Assembly: GCA_903930085.1 (NCBI GenBank)
Contig: CAIYXD010000144.1
Location: 1-5,391, forward strand
DNA from: an uncultured Flavobacteriia bacterium
GTDB lineage: Bacteria; Bacteroidota; Bacteroidia; Flavobacteriales_D; Crocinitomicaceae
Length of the DNA stretch: 5,391 nucleotides
Reading direction: 5' to 3'
Shown here: piece by piece, positions 1 through 4,698 of the stretch
Layout of the letters: each line of letters begins with the position of its first letter
How positions within the stretch are numbered: position 1 is the first letter of the stretch
Made by a program: the position numbers and the translations under genes
Notes under the pieces: generated by a model
What the model was told of the DNA's origin: nothing
What the model saw: only the letters and a program-made list of their open reading frames with translations
The model's database searches: none

Positions 1-966
1 CACCCACTTTTAAGTGAATGCAGCAATCTCTTTTTTTATTCTGAAATGCGCGAAGCTATTGGTTTTAAGTATGGACAGATGGGTTTAGATTCCAAAAACC
101 TAACCTTAGGATCTCATTTAAACACACACCGTTTTCAATTCTCTGGAACGAATTTGGAGCACATCAAAATCGAATCAAAACTGCTGTTTTTTCCATGGAG
201 CGATCGGCAATTCTACGAAGATACTCTTACCCCTAAGTATTTGTATACTAGAAAATGCACATTTAAAAATTTCGTTTTAGAGCAACACGGAGAGGTGGAA
301 ATCACGCAGGGAAATTTTTCTGTTTTTCCAGCAAACAAGGACACTATAAATCAACGTATAAAACCAGCTAATTTTGCGTATTTACAGCAAAAAATTGGCT
401 ATAAAGAAGCTGTGCCTAGCAACTATATTCTTTACCGTGACCAAGCCAAAGACACCATTTTTCAGAAGAAGCATTATGCATGGGTTGTCTACGATTTGAA
501 TAGAACGCCCTTTGAAATTGGCGAAGATTACACGAATGGAATAAAAAACGGAGAATGGATCAAACGCGACCAGCAAGGTAGAATTATTTCCGTGGAAACA
601 TTCAGCAACGATACGCTTAATGGAATGGCGAATTATTACTACTACCACAATTTCCCATGGAATGTAACCCGTTTCTATGGTCTGAACCTGAAAGGTTTCA
701 AAGTGGGAGAGTGGACTTATTTCCAAAGTGGAAGATTCAAATCCCTTTCGGGGAAATGGCATAAAGACCAAGTTAGAACGTATGACTTATCTGGAAATAT
801 GTTTTCCGTTGCTAATTTTATGGAAAAGGAGAAACTGGAAAATAAATTGTTTTATTCCGCCAACAATAAAGTAGTATGGTATCTTTCCTTTACCAAAAAA
901 GGAAAAATCAAAGAAAGTGTGCCTTATCCAATTCTTTTAAAAACACTAGGTAAATCGGACAACTAG
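1..966 (+). CDS. MORN-like repeat protein, 5' end outside the window
   Basis: The function is not known; I recognise only the repeat type. The reading frame is open from base 1. The first ATG (base 46) is preceded in frame by 15 sense codons and no stop, so the gene probably starts upstream and ATG 46 is an internal methionine. Counted from that methionine, residues about 163-252 hold degenerate MORN-variant units built on 'NG-x-K-x-GEW': NGIKNGEWIKRDQQGRI, NGMANYYYYHN, GFKVGEWTYFQSGRF and GKWHKDQV. Such units are found in Bacteroidota proteins often labelled 'toxin-antitoxin YwqK-like' or 'MORN repeat variant', usually exported or peripheral, with no established enzyme activity. The preceding 160 residues are not recognised. 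No signal peptide can be judged because the N-terminus is missing. The protein ends at TAG 964-966, and a weak terminator follows about 36 bases later, so the gene is probably not co-transcribed with the antiterminator. Confidence 0.8.
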   Translation, partial: HPLLSECSNLFFYSEMREAIGFKYGQMGLDSKNLTLGSHLNTHRFQFSGTNLEHIKIESKLLFFPWSDRQFYEDTLTPKYLYTRKCTFKNFVLEQHGEVEITQGNFSVFPANKDTINQRIKPANFAYLQQKIGYKEAVPSNYILYRDQAKDTIFQKKHYAWVVYDLNRTPFEIGEDYTNGIKNGEWIKRDQQGRIISVETFSNDTLNGMANYYYYHNFPWNVTRFYGLNLKGFKVGEWTYFQSGRFKSLSGKWHKDQVRTYDLSGNMFSVANFMEKEKLENKLFYSANNKVVWYLSFTKKGKIKESVPYPILLKTLGKSDN

Positions 967-1001
967 GATTCGGAAAAAAGAGTAATTAGTGAATGACGGT
1001 T

Positions 1002-1026
1002 GTTCCATTCTACTGGAATTATTTTT
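1002..1026 (+). terminator. weak terminator-like hairpin after the MORN-like gene
   Basis: TTCCA (1003-1007) and TGGAA (1014-1018) form a perfect 5-bp stem with a 6-base loop, followed directly by TTATTTTT. The T-run is itself half of a 16-bp AT-only palindrome at 1019-1034. The stem is short and AT-rich, so this is a plausible but weak intrinsic terminator. Confidence 0.35.
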
Positions 1027-1145
1027 AAAAATAAAGAGGTGTATTAATCTGCTTCTAGAAGAATAGTTTTCATAACTATTACTATCGCAGAAATTTTAAT
1101 TGAATAGCTTATTAGTTGAAAGAATCTAACAGACTTAAAATTCAA

Positions 1146-1265
1146 ATGGAAAAGACACCTGTTAAAATTTGTTTCAACACATCTAGGGATGAGATAAAAC
1201 TAGAAGAATTCCTAGCGCCAATTAATATGGCAAGTTTAATTAATTTACAAAAAAAAGTTGATTAA
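1146..1265 (+). CDS. possible small or decayed ORF, 39 codons
   Basis: An ATG at 1146 opens a 39-codon frame beginning MEKTPVKICFNTSRDEIKLE and ending LQKKVD at TAA 1263-1265. The frame is open upstream to a TAG at 1113. After the TAA-TAG pair it continues with plausible protein-like composition (SGLNNISDKQEKFNELNRKL and on) to a stop at 1362-1364. This could be a gene of about 80 residues broken by two adjacent stops, a genuine small protein, or chance in AT-rich DNA. I do not recognise a family, and no promoter of the kind seen elsewhere in the window precedes it. Confidence 0.15.
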   Translation: MEKTPVKICFNTSRDEIKLEEFLAPINMASLINLQKKVD

Positions 1266-1383
1266 TAGAGTGGTTTAAATAATATTTCTGATAAGCAAGA
1301 AAAATTCAATGAATTGAACAGAAAATTGGCACTTTTTAACATAATAATTATTCTAAATACATAATAATTTAAAGTAAAATTTG

Positions 1384-1391
1384 TATTTTTG
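1384..1391 (+). promoter_or_regulatory. TAnnTTTG -7 box upstream of the antiterminator
   Basis: TATTTTTG fits the Bacteroidota primary-sigma -7 consensus TAnnTTTG. No good TTTG is found at the -33 position. Transcription would begin near 1397-1399, giving a leader of about 150 bases that contains the hairpin and the whole repeat array before the antiterminator start at 1550. The 15 bases 1379-1393 recur exactly at the ATPase promoter (3247-3261), which strengthens both calls. Confidence 0.55.
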
Positions 1392-1396
1392 CTAGA

Positions 1397-1416
1397 TAAT
1401 TGATTTGCCTCAATTA
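1397..1416 (+). promoter_or_regulatory. hairpin at the predicted 5' end of the antiterminator leader
   Basis: TAATTGA (1397-1403) and TCAATTA (1410-1416) are perfect 7-bp inverted arms around the 6-base loop TTTGCC. It lies at the transcript start predicted from the -7 box. It could be a 5' stabilising hairpin, an operator, or a recruitment site for the antiterminator itself, since relatives such as RfaH recognise short elements early in the transcribed region. The stem is AT-rich, so the role is uncertain. Confidence 0.35.
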
Positions 1417-1425
1417 ACTACAAAA

Positions 1426-1539
1426 GTTGAATAGCATTAAGTTGAATAGCACAAAGTTGAATAGCATAAATTTGAATAGCATGTTGAATAGCATGTTGAA
1501 TAGCATGTTGAATAGCATGTTGAATAGCATGTTGAATAG
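1426..1539 (+). repeat. tandem direct repeats, 15-bp then 12-bp units
   Basis: Three 15-bp units (starts 1426, 1441, 1456; GTTGAATAGCAT/C plus three or four variable bases) are followed by five 12-bp units (starts 1471, 1483, 1495, 1507, 1519; GTTGAATAGCAT, the first beginning with T) and a final partial unit GTTGAATAG at 1531. The last four 12-bp units are identical, while the 15-bp units have diverged, so expansion or homogenisation was most recent next to the gene. Both unit lengths are multiples of three. One forward frame therefore stays open through the array and stops at TAA 1547-1549, directly against the antiterminator ATG at 1550. The array lies within the predicted 5' leader. Confidence 0.95.
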
Positions 1540-1549
1540 TAGCAATTAA
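1481..1549 (+). CDS. possible leader peptide encoded by the repeats
   Basis: The forward frame through the array reads repeats of Leu-Asn-Ser-Met and ends LNSSN-stop at 1547-1549. Each of the 12-bp units supplies an in-frame ATG (1481, 1493, 1505, 1517, 1529), so translation could begin at any of five places. The stop codon abuts the antiterminator ATG with no gap, an arrangement suited to translational coupling. The frame is open further upstream to a TAA at 1415, with TTG codons as possible alternative starts. Against it, any stop-free 12-bp unit gives an open frame automatically, and no ribosome-binding signal is visible. Confidence 0.2.
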   Translation: MLNSMLNSMLNSMLNSMLNSSN

Positions 1550-2077
1550 ATGGAATCTTTTACAACCGAAAACTGGTATGTGCTGAAAACAAAGCCTTTT
1601 GCAGAAAAGAAAGTTTTTAGCAATTTGGAGAGAAAACAATTCAATGTTTTTCTTCCCTTAACTGCTGTTATTAGGCAGTGGAGCGATCGTAAAAAGAAAA
1701 TGCAAGTTCCCCTTATTCCTTCAGTTGTTTTTGTAAAATGCAATCAAAAAAAGCTTCATTTATTTCATGGTGAATCCGGTATTGTTTGCGTGCTAAGCTA
1801 TTTAAAAAAACCAGCTATCGTTAAAGAATTTGAAATCGAAAGTTTAAGAATCCTCGTTACGGAATTCGTTGGGGAGGAAATAGTGTTTGAAGCGCTATCG
1901 ATTATACCAGGACAACTTGTAGAAGTTATAAAAGGACCTTTCAAGGGAATGGTTGCAGAAGCAATTCTCTCGAATGGAAAACATAGAATAAAAGTGAAAA
2001 TAGATGCGCTAAACACGCAGTGCGCAATAAATATACCTAGCTCGTACGTTCGAGTTATTACCAAAGAAGTCGCTTAA
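1550..2077 (+). CDS. UpxY/NusG-like transcription antiterminator
   Basis: This 175-residue NusG paralogue probably binds RNA polymerase and promotes read-through of a long surface-polysaccharide operon, as UpxY proteins of Bacteroides and RfaH of enterics do. An N-terminal NGN domain spans about residues 7-103, beginning with the hallmark WYVLKTKPFAEKKV (9-22) and continuing through NVFLPL (32-37), the basic RQWSDRKKK segment (42-50) and LIPSVVFVK (55-63). A KOW-like motif follows at about 119-147 (GQLVEVIKGPFKGMVAEAI). The length matches the specialised family; housekeeping NusG also carries a KOW but lies beside ribosomal-protein genes, not here. ATG 1550 directly follows the TAA of the repeat frame and leaves the NGN tryptophan at residue 9, so the start is secure. 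The gene has its own promoter and a repeat-bearing leader. A gmd gene lies 2.6 kb downstream, consistent with a polysaccharide role, though two apparently unrelated genes intervene. Confidence 0.88.
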   Translation: MESFTTENWYVLKTKPFAEKKVFSNLERKQFNVFLPLTAVIRQWSDRKKKMQVPLIPSVVFVKCNQKKLHLFHGESGIVCVLSYLKKPAIVKEFEIESLRILVTEFVGEEIVFEALSIIPGQLVEVIKGPFKGMVAEAILSNGKHRIKVKIDALNTQCAINIPSSYVRVITKEVA

Positions 2078-2164
2078 AACACGTTTTCTAAAACTGCTGT
2101 AGTTTAACTAGTTAGCCACCGAAACTGTGACTGACAAAAGCGAAGCTATATAAAAATGTAAAAA

Positions 2165-2192
2165 TTTGACTACTTTAAAATTGCGTAGTTTG
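2165..2192 (+). promoter_or_regulatory. possible promoter of the beta-barrel gene
   Basis: TTTG (2165-2168) and TAGTTTG (2186-2192) resemble the -33 and -7 elements, with a 17-bp gap and a one-base-short -7 box. Transcription would begin near 2199, after the ATG at 2195 but before the ATG at 2234, which favours the shorter start. ACTAC (2169-2173) and GTAGT (2185-2189) form a small inverted repeat inside it. The match is imperfect. Confidence 0.35.
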
Positions 2193-2233
2193 ATATGAGT
2201 AAGAATAATAATCATAAATTAATAAAAGTAAGT

Positions 2234-2875
2234 ATGAAATTAAAATTATTAGTAGCAGTTGGAATGTTGTCAACGACATTAGTCAATGGACAAGAAAAAG
2301 AACCAAGCAAGTTATCTCTAGGTTTAAACTATGGAATTATAGGAAGTGTAGGCGAAGCAATTTCAATTGAAACGTTTAGTTCTAATTCAATAAGATTAAA
2401 TGGGAAGTATATGCTAAAGCCTAATTTTGGTATAATGCCGGTTGGAGGATTTAATTCATTTAAAACAAAAGATGGTGGAAATTCTAAAACGAATTATGTA
2501 AACGCGTCAATTGAGGCAGTATACACAATAAGTAGTTTGTTCATTAAAAAGCAATCGAATTTTAGTTTTTTGATGCATGCTGGACCTGGAATCGCAACTA
2601 TGTGGAACAAAGATCTTCAAGAACTGGTTCCTAATGATCCATATTTTAAAAATCAAGATGATATTATTAACATGAATTTTGGATTTACACCACAGCTTTC
2701 GTTAAGTTCTTACTGGGATATCAATATGGATCTTTCCTATACCTACAACTTTGAGCAAAACCGGGCTTTTGATTATACAAAAGGTGTTAATAAAACTGCT
2801 ATGCTGTACAATTTAACTCTGGGGGTTAATTATAAGTTCCTCAAAAAAAGCAATTTTGATGCAAATCAGTATTAA
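2234..2875 (+). CDS. secreted outer-membrane beta-barrel protein
   Basis: This is a predicted small outer-membrane beta-barrel of about 213 residues; ligand and role are unknown. The start at 2234 is preferred over ATG 2195 because it gives a compact signal peptide, MKLKLLVAVGMLSTTLVNGQ, with cleavage probably near the VNG/Q position. The longer start would add 13 polar and basic residues and precede the predicted transcript start. The mature part alternates polar and hydrophobic residues in strand-like blocks: KLSLGLNYGIIG, IRLNGKYML, NFGIMPVGGFNSF, YVNASIEAVYTI, FSFLMHAGPGIATMW, MNFGFTPQLSLSSYW, INMDLSYTYNF and LYNLTLGVNYKF. The HAGPGIATMW segment and the N-Y-K-F ending resemble barrels of Bacteroidota OmpA-type proteins, but no peptidoglycan-binding OmpA domain follows; the protein ends 10 residues after the last strand. 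GC content is visibly lower than in gmd. A terminator hairpin lies about 100 bases downstream. Confidence 0.75.
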   Translation: MKLKLLVAVGMLSTTLVNGQEKEPSKLSLGLNYGIIGSVGEAISIETFSSNSIRLNGKYMLKPNFGIMPVGGFNSFKTKDGGNSKTNYVNASIEAVYTISSLFIKKQSNFSFLMHAGPGIATMWNKDLQELVPNDPYFKNQDDIINMNFGFTPQLSLSSYWDINMDLSYTYNFEQNRAFDYTKGVNKTAMLYNLTLGVNYKFLKKSNFDANQY

Positions 2876-2972
2876 AAGAAGTGTGCTTTAAGTAGTCAAC
2901 CGCAATGAGCCGGCAATTTCAAAATGCATAGTCAAAATCTTGCAAAGTAAGTGATATTTAATCTGTAGAATT

Positions 2973-2998
2973 CCTCGTGGCTCTGCTTCGGGGTTTTT
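2973..2998 (+). terminator. intrinsic terminator after the beta-barrel gene
   Basis: CCTCGTGGC (2973-2981) pairs with GCTTCGGGG (2985-2993) around a 3-base TCT loop, with one T-T mismatch and two G-T pairs, followed by TTTTT (2994-2998). This is the most terminator-like hairpin in the window. Its 3' arm also pairs perfectly with CCCCGA at 3008-3013, giving a competing hairpin. Confidence 0.6.
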
Positions 2999-3015
2999 AA
3001 TTACTTCCCCGATTA

Positions 3016-3086
3016 CTGAGCCTATAGAAGTGGAAAGGATAGAAGCAATTTATTGAGCTTAACTCCACTGAGTTTATCGAAGTATC
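3016..3086. repeat. two degenerate copies of a short dispersed repeat
   Basis: ACTGAGCCTATAGAAGTGG (3016-3034) and ACTGAGTTTATCGAAGTAT (3068-3086) agree at 14 of 19 positions. Both resemble an imperfect palindrome of the form CACTGAGC-TTGT-CGAAGTG that I recall as scattered between genes in many Bacteroidota genomes; that is memory, not a search. The two copies can also pair with each other (AGTGGA 3030-3035 with TCCACT 3065-3070). Confidence 0.5.
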
Positions 3087-3251
3087 GAAACAAGGATGGC
3101 AATCAAAAAGTCTTCAGGATAAGACTAGACGGCAAAATTTAATATACAAAATCGCAATCGGAATACACAATTGATGCTGCTTGCGCCGTGAGAATTACAA
3201 CACCCCGGAAAAAAAAATAGCAATTGCTCTTCCTATTAAGCAATTTATTTG

Positions 3252-3259
3252 TATTTTTG
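3252..3259 (+). promoter_or_regulatory. TAnnTTTG -7 box of the ATPase gene
   Basis: TATTTTTG fits the Bacteroidota -7 consensus and lies 20 bases before the ATPase ATG, so the leader would be only about a dozen bases. No convincing -33 TTTG is seen at the usual distance. The 15-base context 3247-3261 is identical to that upstream of the antiterminator. Confidence 0.55.
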
Positions 3260-3278
3260 CTCTATAAGTTAAGCAATA

Positions 3279-4472
3279 ATGGAAATCCTACACGAAAAGT
3301 TTATACGTAAAATTGAGCAAACTCAAGTGAAATTCACACGGAGTTTAATGCATACGATAAGGTGGGATGCGCGTTTAATAGGATTAAAGGGTGCTCGTGG
3401 AGTTGGTAAAACGACTTTAATGCTTCAGTACATCAAACAAAATCTTCCTATTGATCAAGCCACTTTATATGTGAGTTTAGATAATATTTGGTTCGGTGAA
3501 AATACCTTAAGCGATTTAACAGATCAATTCGTAAAGAGAGGTGGAAAATTTCTCTTTCTCGATGAAGTGCACAAATATCCAAACTGGTCGCAGGAGCTAA
3601 AGAATATTTATGATGATTACCCGGAGTTAAAGGTAGTTTTTACAGGTTCATCACTTTTGGAAATACTTAATGCTCGTGCAGATTTAAGTAGAAGGGCGGT
3701 AATCTATACCATGCAAGGACTTTCCTATCGTGAATATTTAAATTTGACGCTTGGTCTGTCACTTCCAGAGGTCAATTTAAAACAACTTCTGGAAAATCAT
3801 ACGGCTATCGCTAGAGAGGTCAACTCAAAAGTGAAGCCATTAGAACATTTTAGTACGTACTTGAAATCGGGGTATTATCCTTTTTTTCAGGAAATTCCCG
3901 AATTATACTACAACCGACTGGAAGAGGTTATTAATTTAATTTTGGAAATTGAACTACCCTTATTGCGGAAAGTGGAGGTTGCATATGTTTCGAAATTGAA
4001 ACAATTGTTGCAGATCATATCTGAATCTGTTCCCTTTATACCAAACGTGAGCAAGCTTAGTGAACGCATTGGAGTGAACAGAAATACCTTCATTTCGTAT
4101 ATTTATTTTTTGCAAGAAGCAAACATCACACGCAACCTATACAAGGATGCAAAAGGAATAACGCAAATGCAAAAACCGGATAAAATTTACCTAGAGAATA
4201 CGAATTTGCAATATGCGTTTTCTCCAAACCATGCCAATACAGGAAACCTGCGCGAAACATTTTTTATTAATCAACTGGGATATAAACATACCGTTGAATA
4301 TTCTCCGGAAAGTGATTTTTTTATTGATCATACCTTCACGTTCGAAGTTGGTGGAAAAACAAAAACAGATAGACAAATAAAAAATACGCCCAACAGCTTT
4401 ATCGTTTCGGATGACCTGGAATATGGCATAGGAAATAAAATTCCGCTCTGGCTATTTGGATTTTTGTATTGA
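3279..4472 (+). CDS. AAA ATPase with C-terminal DUF4143-like domain
   Basis: This 397-residue protein has the order typical of the widespread AAA_14/DUF4143 family, whose physiological role is largely unknown. Visible motifs: Walker A GARGVGKTT (38-46), Walker B FLFLDE (91-96) followed by the family's VHKYPNW (97-103), a sensor-1-like VVFTGSS (119-125), and GLSYREYLNL (147-156) at the lid. A winged-helix-like stretch follows at about 236-290 (LSERIGVNRNTFISYIYFL). The C-terminus carries RETFFINQLGY (325-335), then D346/D350 in SDFFID and FEVGGK (355-360), matching the nuclease-fold pattern of DUF4143 with E356 and K360. The length is normal and all ATPase motifs are intact, so an active ATPase is likely; nuclease activity is unproven. 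ATG 3279 follows its own promoter closely. The gene sits alone between an intergenic repeat patch and a truncated gene, which suggests it arrived by insertion; such genes vary between strains. Confidence 0.88.
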   Translation: MEILHEKFIRKIEQTQVKFTRSLMHTIRWDARLIGLKGARGVGKTTLMLQYIKQNLPIDQATLYVSLDNIWFGENTLSDLTDQFVKRGGKFLFLDEVHKYPNWSQELKNIYDDYPELKVVFTGSSLLEILNARADLSRRAVIYTMQGLSYREYLNLTLGLSLPEVNLKQLLENHTAIAREVNSKVKPLEHFSTYLKSGYYPFFQEIPELYYNRLEEVINLILEIELPLLRKVEVAYVSKLKQLLQIISESVPFIPNVSKLSERIGVNRNTFISYIYFLQEANITRNLYKDAKGITQMQKPDKIYLENTNLQYAFSPNHANTGNLRETFFINQLGYKHTVEYSPESDFFIDHTFTFEVGGKTKTDRQIKNTPNSFIVSDDLEYGIGNKIPLWLFGFLY

Positions 4473-4486
4473 TGACTTGCGAATGA

Positions 4487-4514
4487 GGATTTAGGATTCG
4501 GGATTTGGGATTAT
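4487..4514. repeat. four tandem GGATTNN heptads
   Basis: GGATTTA, GGATTCG, GGATTTG and GGATTAT follow one another without gaps, 15 bases after the ATPase stop. They lie exactly at the boundary where recognisable nucleotidyltransferase coding sequence begins. Short heptads like this can be slippage or recombination scars. Confidence 0.75.
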
Positions 4515-4528
4515 CACCTTTCATTAGA

Positions 4529-4654
4529 TTTACCAATGGCGGAGACCAAAACAACCATACGATTCCAGAACGCACCATTTGCGAAGAACTGGGTATCGAT
4601 TTGCTGGATGGACTAGGAAATAAAATACAATCCTCTTCTTGGTTGCTGAAATAA
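4529..4654 (+). pseudogene. 3' remnant of a cytidylyltransferase-like nucleotidyltransferase gene
   Basis: One forward frame encodes 41 residues ending at TAA 4652-4654. It includes FTNGGDQNNHTIPERTICEE, then LGIDLLDGLG and the terminal QSSSWLLK. From memory this is the C-terminus of small adenylyl/cytidylyltransferase-family proteins (GYFDPxHxGH type, about 130-150 residues, related to the RfaE second domain and TagD), which activate sugars or alcohol phosphates as nucleotide derivatives. The N-terminal two thirds, including the HxGH nucleotide-binding motif, are absent: upstream the frame runs into the heptad repeats and a TGA at 4484-4486. The remnant is well conserved to its natural stop, so truncation seems recent. 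It stands 44 bases before gmd, as expected for a former operon neighbour. The alternative, a short active peptide, is unlikely. Confidence 0.7.
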
Positions 4655-4698
4655 AGCACGCAACAAGTACCGAGAAAAAAAATAGATCAAAAATTACT

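Larger units (their letters stand above)
967..1378. other. intergenic stretch with small hairpins, no clear gene
   Basis: No recognisable gene lies in these roughly 410 bases. Visible structure, in order: the terminator-like hairpin at 1002-1026; a perfect 10-bp palindrome CTTCTAGAAG (1052-1061); directly after it a 7-bp hairpin AATAGTT/AACTATT with a 5-base loop (1062-1080); and one isolated TTGAATAGC (1100-1108), the core of the repeat array that starts at 1426. From 1116 to 1364 one forward frame reads like degraded coding sequence, described in its own entry. The remainder is AT-rich and featureless. Confidence 0.5.
2876..3246. other. intergenic region with hairpins, no gene
   Basis: I see no coding sequence in these bases on either strand. 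They hold the terminator at 2973-2998, the alternative TCGGGG/CCCCGA stem (2988-3013), two dispersed-repeat copies (3016-3086), and a perfect 6-bp hairpin AGTCTT/AAGACT around CAGGAT (3109-3126) without a T-run. There is also a GC-richer patch around 3176-3209, unlike its AT-rich surroundings. The patchwork suggests accumulated small repeats rather than one decayed gene. Confidence 0.5.

Noticed and set aside
382..771. Minus-strand frame inside the MORN-like gene
   Set aside because: It lies entirely within a better-supported coding frame and shows no recognisable motif; it is a shadow.
1019..1034. 16-bp perfect palindrome TTATTTTT/AAAAATAA as an operator
   Set aside because: It is composed only of A and T in an AT-rich intergenic region, and is better explained as the T-run of the weak terminator.
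1426..1539. Array considered as a CRISPR
   Set aside because: The units are 12-15 bp and directly adjacent, with no spacers and no cas genes nearby.
1418..1639. Minus-strand 73-codon frame encoding His-Ala-Ile-Gln repeats across the array
   Set aside because: All three reverse frames of the 12-bp unit lack stops, so an open frame is automatic. It also overlaps the start of the antiterminator and has no promoter or known family.
2166..2899. 10-bp inverted repeat TTGACTACTT / AAGTAGTCAA flanking the beta-barrel gene, as ends of a mobile unit
   Set aside because: Matches of 10 bases are expected by chance in a window this size; there is no target duplication and no transposase.
964..4501. 10-bp direct repeat TAGGATTCGG as target-site duplication of one large insertion
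   Set aside because: It is short enough for chance. The second copy is part of a heptad array and the first overlaps a stop codon, so it is noted only as related to the heptads.
4399..4659. Minus-strand 86-codon frame across the ATPase end and the remnant
   Set aside because: The opposite strand encodes a recognisable ATPase tail and a conserved nucleotidyltransferase C-terminus, so this is a shadow.
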